A DNA stretch of 64,000 nucleotides, taken from Nocardioides sp. dk884. Lineage in GTDB: Bacteria > Actinomycetota > Actinomycetes > Propionibacteriales > Nocardioidaceae. The stretch lies in assembly GCF_009557055.1 (NCBI RefSeq), contig NZ_CP045649.1, positions 2,579,501 to 2,643,500 on the forward strand, read 5' to 3'. The notes under the pieces were generated by a model, which was not told where the DNA came from, ran no database searches, and saw nothing but the letters and a program-made list of their open reading frames with translations. Positions 59,920 to 64,000 of this stretch are shown one piece after another. Position 1 is the first letter of the stretch. Each line of letters opens with the position of its first letter. A program made the position numbers and the translations under genes.

Positions 59920-61047
59920 ATGACCGATCGGCCCGTGCTTGTGCTCAACGCCGGCTCCTCCTCGCTGAAGTACCAGGTGCTGCGTCCCAGGACCGGCGAG
60001 TCGCTGCTCGGCGGCCACCTCGAGCGGCTGCACCACGACGACTTCGGCGCCGCTTTGGTCCGCGTCGCCGAGGAGCTCGAAGGCGCCGGCCTGGGCGTCG
60101 ACAACCTCGCGGCCGTCGGACACCGCGTGGTCCACGGCGGCTCCCGCTTCGTGGTGCCGACGCTGGTCGACGACGCCGTCCTGGCGGGCCTCGAGGAGCT
60201 CGTGCCGCTGGCGCCACTGCACAACCCACCGGCCATCGAGGGGATGCGCCACTCGCGCGAGGTTTACCCCGCCCTCGCCCAGGTCGCCGTCTTCGACACC
60301 GCCTACTTCGCCGACCTGCCCGTCGAGGCAGCGACGTACGCCCTCGACCGGGAGCTCGCGGCGAGCCACGGCATCCGGCGCTACGGCGCGCACGGCATCA
60401 GCCACCACTACGTCGCCGGCGAGGTCGCGGCCTTCCTCGGCCGCCCGCTCGCCGAGCTCGACCAGATCGTGCTGCACCTCGGCAACGGCGCCTCGGCCAC
60501 CGCGATCCGGGGCGGGCGCCCGGTGGAGACCTCGATGGGGATGACCCCGCTCGAGGGGCTGGTGATGGGCACCCGCGGCGGTGACCTGGACCCCGGCGTG
60601 CTGCTGCACCTGCTGCGCGTCGGCGGCCTCGACGTGGATGAGCTCGACGACCTGCTGCACCACCGCTCCGGCCTGCGCGGGATGTGCGGCCTGCAGGACT
60701 TCCGCGACCTCGAGCCGGCCCTCGACGCCGGCGACGAGGCGGCCACGACCGCGTATGCCGTCTACTGCCACCGGCTGCGCAAGTACCTCGGCGCCTACCT
60801 CGCCGTGCTCGGCGGCGCCGACGTCATCACCTTCACCGCGGGTGCCGGTGAGCACGTCCCCCGGCTGCGCGCGGACGTGCTCACCGGCCTCGAGCGCCTC
60901 GGGATCCGCCTCGACCCCGTCCTCAACTCCGCCGCCGTGGGCCCCGCCCGGATCTCCGATGATGACTCCGAGGTGGCAGTGCTCGTCGTCCCCACCCACG
61001 AGGAGCTCTCGATCGCGCGACAGGTCGTCGAGGTGCTGGCGGGCTGA
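59920..61047 (+). CDS. ackA: Acetate kinase
   Basis: A 375-residue acetate kinase converting acetyl phosphate and ADP to acetate and ATP (or the reverse). Motifs in order are LVLNAGSSSLKY (N-terminal ATPase loop), GHRVVHGG, FDTAYFADLP, YGAHGISHHYV, VLHLGNGASATAI, TSMGMTPLEGLVMGTR and FTAGAGEH. It is somewhat shorter than the usual 395-400 residues. GGGAGTCCGGC precedes the ATG. It is convergent with the phosphoketolase gene, whose product makes acetyl phosphate, so the two complete a route from sugar phosphates to acetate with ATP gain. No phosphotransacetylase gene is in the window. Confidence 0.95.
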   Translation: MTDRPVLVLNAGSSSLKYQVLRPRTGESLLGGHLERLHHDDFGAALVRVAEELEGAGLGVDNLAAVGHRVVHGGSRFVVPTLVDDAVLAGLEELVPLAPLHNPPAIEGMRHSREVYPALAQVAVFDTAYFADLPVEAATYALDRELAASHGIRRYGAHGISHHYVAGEVAAFLGRPLAELDQIVLHLGNGASATAIRGGRPVETSMGMTPLEGLVMGTRGGDLDPGVLLHLLRVGGLDVDELDDLLHHRSGLRGMCGLQDFRDLEPALDAGDEAATTAYAVYCHRLRKYLGAYLAVLGGADVITFTAGAGEHVPRLRADVLTGLERLGIRLDPVLNSAAVGPARISDDDSEVAVLVVPTHEELSIARQVVEVLAG

Positions 61048-61053
61048 CTCCCC

Positions 61054-63477
61054 TCAGTGCTGCTCGGCGAGGACCTCGGGACGGGCGGTGGTCGAGGGCG
61101 AGGCGCCCCGGGCAGGAGCGGCCCCCGGGGTCCAGGACCAGTCGCGGACCTCCGGCAGGTCCTCGCCGTACTCTCGCGTCCACAGGTGGGCCCGGCGGCG
61201 GGTGTCGACCATCCGCTGACGCAGGGTGGCGGCGCGCTGCCCCAGCGAGGGCACCCGGTCGATGACGTCCATGACCAGGTGGAAGCGGTCCAGGTCGTTC
61301 ATCATCACCATGTCGAACGGCGTGGTGGTGGTGCCCTCCTCCTTGTAGCCGCGCACGTGCAGGTTCGCGTGGTTGGTGCGGCGGTAGGTCAGCCGGTGGA
61401 TGAGCCAGGGGTAGCCGTGGTAGGCGAACACCACCGGCTTGTCGGCGGTGAAGACGGTGTCGAAGTCGCGCGCGGACAGCCCGTGCGGGTGCTCGGTGTC
61501 GTCCTGCAGGCGCATCAGGTCCACGACGTTGACGAAGCGCACCTTCAGCTCGGGCAGGTACTCGCGCAGGATCGAGGTGGCCGCCAGCGCCTCCACGGTC
61601 GGTACGTCGCCGGCGCAGGCGATCACCACGTCGGGGTCGCCGTCGTCGCTGGAGGCCCAGTCCCAGATGCCGAGCCCCCGCGCGCAGTGCAGGTCCGCGG
61701 CGTCGGCGTCGAGCCAGTCGAAGGTCGGCTGCTTGCCCGCGACCACGACGTTGACGTAGTGGGTGGTCTCGAGGCAGTGCCGCATCGTCGAGAGCAGGGT
61801 GTTGGTGTCCGGCGGCAGGTAGACCCGCACGACCTCGGCCTTCTTGTTCACGACGTGGTCGATGAACCCGGGGTCCTGGTGGGAGAAGCCGTTGTGGTCC
61901 TGGCGCCACACGTGCGAGGTGAGCAGGTAGTTGAGCGAGGAGATCGGCGGGCGCCAGGTCATCGTGCGGGTGGTCTTGAGCCACTTCGCGTGCTGGTTGA
62001 GCATCGAGTCGACAAGGTGGATGAACGCCTCGTAGCAGCTGAACAGCCCGTGGCGCCCGGTCAGCAGGTAGCCCTCCAGCCAGCCCTGGCAGGTGTGCTC
62101 GGAGAGCAGCTCGACCACCCGGCCGTGGTGGCCGAGGTGCTCGTCGCTGTCGCGGATCTCCCCGGCGAAGACCTTGTCGGTGACCTCGTAGACCGCGTCG
62201 AGCCGGTTGGAGGCGGTCTCGTCGGGCCCGAAGACCCGGAAGTTGTCAGGGTTCTGGCGCACCACCTCCACGAGGTAGCGGCCCAGCACCCGGGTGGGCT
62301 CGTGGACCGAGGCCCCGGGGTGTGCGACGTCGACCGCGGACCCGCGGAAGTCCGGCAGGCGCAGCGGTCGGCGCAGCAGGCCGCCGTTGGCGTGCGGGTT
62401 CGCGCTCATCCGCCGGTTGCCCCGCGGTGCCAGCGCCTGCAGCCGCGGGACCGGGCGGCCCTCAGCGTCGAAGAGCTCGTCGGGGCGGTAGGAACGCAGC
62501 CACGACTCGAGGATCGCGCGGTGCTCGGCGTTGTCGCGGGTGCCCGACAGCGGCACCTGGTGGGCGCGCCAGGTGCCCTCGACCTGCACCCCGTCCACGG
62601 TGTGCGGGCCGGTCCAGCCCTTCGGGGTCACCAGCAGCACCATCGGCCAGGGCCGGCGCTCCAGGTCGCCGTCCTCACGCGCCGCGCGCTGGATCTCGGT
62701 GATCCGGTCGTGCGCCTGGTCCAGCGCCGCGGCGAGCTGACGATGTACGTCGGCGGGGTCGTCGCCCTCGACCGTGAGCACCTCGTGGCCGTAGCCGCGC
62801 AGCAGCGCGAGCAGCTCCTCGCGCGGGATCCGTGCCGGGACGGTCGGGTTGGCGATCTTGTAGCCGTTGAGGTGCAGGACGGGCAGTACGGCGCCGTCGT
62901 GCACCGGGTCGACGAACTTGTTGGCGTGCCACGACGCGGCCAGCGGGCCGGTCTCGAACTCTCCGTCCCCGACCACGGCGGTGACCACGAGGTCGGGGTT
63001 GTCCATCGCCGCGCCGTACGCGTGGGAGAGGACGTAGCCGAGCTCGCCGCCCTCGTGGATCGAGCCGGGGGTCTCCGGCGCCACGTGGCTGGGCACCCCG
63101 CCCGGGAACGAGAACTGGCGGAACAGCTGGCGCATCCCCTCGGCGTCCTCGCTGACCTGCGGGTACACCTCGCTGTAGGTGCCCTCCAGCCACGCGTTCG
63201 CGATCGCGGCCGGCCCGCCGTGCCCGGGGCCGGCGAGGAAGATCATGTCGACGTCGCGCTCGCGGATCAGCCGGTTGAGGTGGGTCCACAGCAGGTTGAG
63301 ACCCGGGGTGGTCCCCCAGTGGCCGAGCAGGCGCGGCTTGATGTCCTCGCGGGTCAGCGGCGTCCTCAGGAGCGGGTCGTCCATCAGGTAGATCTGGCCG
63401 ACGGACAGGTAGTTCGCCGCCCGCCACCACGCGTCGAGGTCCGCGAGCTGGTCGTCGTCGAGGGCGTGCTCGGTCAT
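61054..63477 (-). CDS. xfp: Phosphoketolase (xylulose 5-P/fructose 6-P)
   Basis: The 807-residue thiamine-diphosphate enzyme splits xylulose 5-phosphate or fructose 6-phosphate with phosphate into acetyl phosphate and an aldose phosphate. Characteristic blocks are [18 protein letters not shown] at the start, [38 protein letters not shown] and [13 protein letters not shown] (ThDP binding), and in the second half [10 protein letters not shown] and [12 protein letters not shown]. Length is normal. ATG at 63477 is preceded by GAGAGCCCC. Acetyl phosphate is the substrate of the acetate kinase encoded convergently six bases away. The pair sits beside an OFA-type transporter gene that could move acetate. 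Confidence 0.97.
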   Translation of the reverse strand: MTEHALDDDQLADLDAWWRAANYLSVGQIYLMDDPLLRTPLTREDIKPRLLGHWGTTPGLNLLWTHLNRLIRERDVDMIFLAGPGHGGPAAIANAWLEGTYSEVYPQVSEDAEGMRQLFRQFSFPGGVPSHVAPETPGSIHEGGELGYVLSHAYGAAMDNPDLVVTAVVGDGEFETGPLAASWHANKFVDPVHDGAVLPVLHLNGYKIANPTVPARIPREELLALLRGYGHEVLTVEGDDPADVHRQLAAALDQAHDRITEIQRAAREDGDLERRPWPMVLLVTPKGWTGPHTVDGVQVEGTWRAHQVPLSGTRDNAEHRAILESWLRSYRPDELFDAEGRPVPRLQALAPRGNRRMSANPHANGGLLRRPLRLPDFRGSAVDVAHPGASVHEPTRVLGRYLVEVVRQNPDNFRVFGPDETASNRLDAVYEVTDKVFAGEIRDSDEHLGHHGRVVELLSEHTCQGWLEGYLLTGRHGLFSCYEAFIHLVDSMLNQHAKWLKTTRTMTWRPPISSLNYLLTSHVWRQDHNGFSHQDPGFIDHVVNKKAEVVRVYLPPDTNTLLSTMRHCLETTHYVNVVVAGKQPTFDWLDADAADLHCARGLGIWDWASSDDGDPDVVIACAGDVPTVEALAATSILREYLPELKVRFVNVVDLMRLQDDTEHPHGLSARDFDTVFTADKPVVFAYHGYPWLIHRLTYRRTNHANLHVRGYKEEGTTTTPFDMVMMNDLDRFHLVMDVIDRVPSLGQRAATLRQRMVDTRRRAHLWTREYGEDLPEVRDWSWTPGAAPARGASPSTTARPEVLAEQH

Positions 63478-63661
63478 GGGGCTCTCCTGTGCTGGTGAGG
63501 AGGTGCTGGCCGACAGGGCTGGTGTGCACGCTAGGGCGGATCGGCCGGGAGCGGAACCGCCTCCTGCGCCGCCGCGGGCGGCAGCAGGCCGCAGCGAGCC
63601 TCCGCTCGGCGTCGGCAGGCGTACGGTGAGGAGCGCGCACCCCGGCGACGAGGGAGGGGCC

Positions 63662-64000
63662 GTGGCCACGACGACACCCGACCCGGACGCCGCGATCCGC
63701 ATCGAGGGCCTGGTCAAGAGGTTCGGGTCGTTCACCGCCCTGGACCACTTGGACCTGCGGGTTGGGCGGGGCGAGGTGCACGGCTTCCTCGGTCCGAACG
63801 GCGCTGGCAAGTCCACGACGATCCGGGTGCTGCTCGGGCTGCTGCGGGCCGACGCGGGCACGGTCGAGCTGCTGGGCGGCGACCCGTGGCGCGACGTGGT
63901 CGCGCTGCACCGCCGGCTGGCCTACGTGCCGGGTGACGTGGTGCTCTGGCCTGGTCTGTCCGGCGGCGAGGCGATCGACCTGCTCGGGAACCTGCGCGGC
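63662..64000 (+). CDS. ABC transporter ATP-binding protein, N-terminal part
   Basis: The first 113 residues of an ABC ATPase that continues past the right edge. [20 protein letters not shown] is the typical opening, Walker [10 protein letters not shown] is at residues 44-52, and the Q-loop region reads [17 protein letters not shown], the 'VPGDV-LWP' form seen in ABC-2-type exporters. These export drugs, antibiotics or lipids with a membrane partner usually encoded next, outside this window. GTG at 63662 is preceded by GAGGGAGGGGCC. It is divergent from the phosphoketolase gene with about 185 bases between. Confidence 0.88.
   Translation, partial: MATTTPDPDAAIRIEGLVKRFGSFTALDHLDLRVGRGEVHGFLGPNGAGKSTTIRVLLGLLRADAGTVELLGGDPWRDVVALHRRLAYVPGDVVLWPGLSGGEAIDLLGNLRG

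Overview
The window is high-GC actinobacterial DNA with GTG and TTG starts, many 4-base stop/start overlaps, a DUF222/13E12 HNH protein and large fatty-acid/ketone catabolic gene sets. The overall gene style suggests a Nocardioides-like member of the Nocardioidaceae or a close relative; the genus is inferred, not proven. No rRNA, tRNA, CRISPR array or intact insertion sequence was seen.

Region 1 (1-2.9 kb) looks like the edge of an accessory element: a cut-off membrane protein, two coupled genes of unknown function, then a 230-bp non-coding module with a 17-bp direct repeat around several hairpins. Region 2 (2.9-14.2 kb) mixes small enzymes and regulators (DUF6518, DUF2071, MarR with an alpha/beta hydrolase, WYL regulator with a divergent hydrolase, GNAT, 2'-5' RNA ligase-like, HNH) with four decayed genes: a frameshifted family protein, a remnant of a duplicated DUF2071 gene, a DUF726-like hydrolase and a GNAT. 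Region 3 (12.9-22 kb) is mainly core functions: Zn alcohol dehydrogenase, a LuxR-type HTH protein, TrmL, an orphan FkbH-like HAD protein, class II glutamine amidotransferase, cold-shock protein with terminator, GAPDH and DedA.

Region 4 (22-49.6 kb) is the most interesting part: a 27-kb catabolic locus. Two parallel modules each hold a Baeyer-Villiger-type monooxygenase and an HSL-family ester hydrolase; one adds an SDR and an acyl-CoA ligase, the other an aldehyde dehydrogenase. A second aldehyde dehydrogenase and a frameshifted alcohol dehydrogenase are divergent from the latter. A nine-gene operon encodes two acyl-CoA dehydrogenases, two CaiB/BaiF proteins, two hot-dog hydratase subunits, a thiolase-fold protein lacking the thiolase catalytic residues, a cysteine-free DUF35 protein and an amidohydrolase. 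This resembles the ChsE1/E2-ChsH1/H2-Ltp2 retro-aldol module of steroid side-chain degradation. A ligase-carboxylase-crotonase operon follows. Four copies of a 23-bp element (core TAGGAATAGTTC) lie in front of four of the transcription units and suggest one regulon. I infer that a branched or cyclic substrate is made into a CoA ester, dehydrogenated, hydrated and cleaved to a ketone, which is oxygenated to an ester or lactone and hydrolysed. The substrate cannot be read from the sequence.

Region 5 (49.6-64 kb) has a cupin-like protein, a histidine kinase/response regulator pair followed by an ABC/FtsX-type transporter, a TetR/MFS divergent pair with a palindromic operator, an OFA-family transporter, an HhH protein, two tiny genes, convergent acetate kinase and phosphoketolase genes (a phosphoketolase-to-acetate route), and the start of another ABC ATPase.
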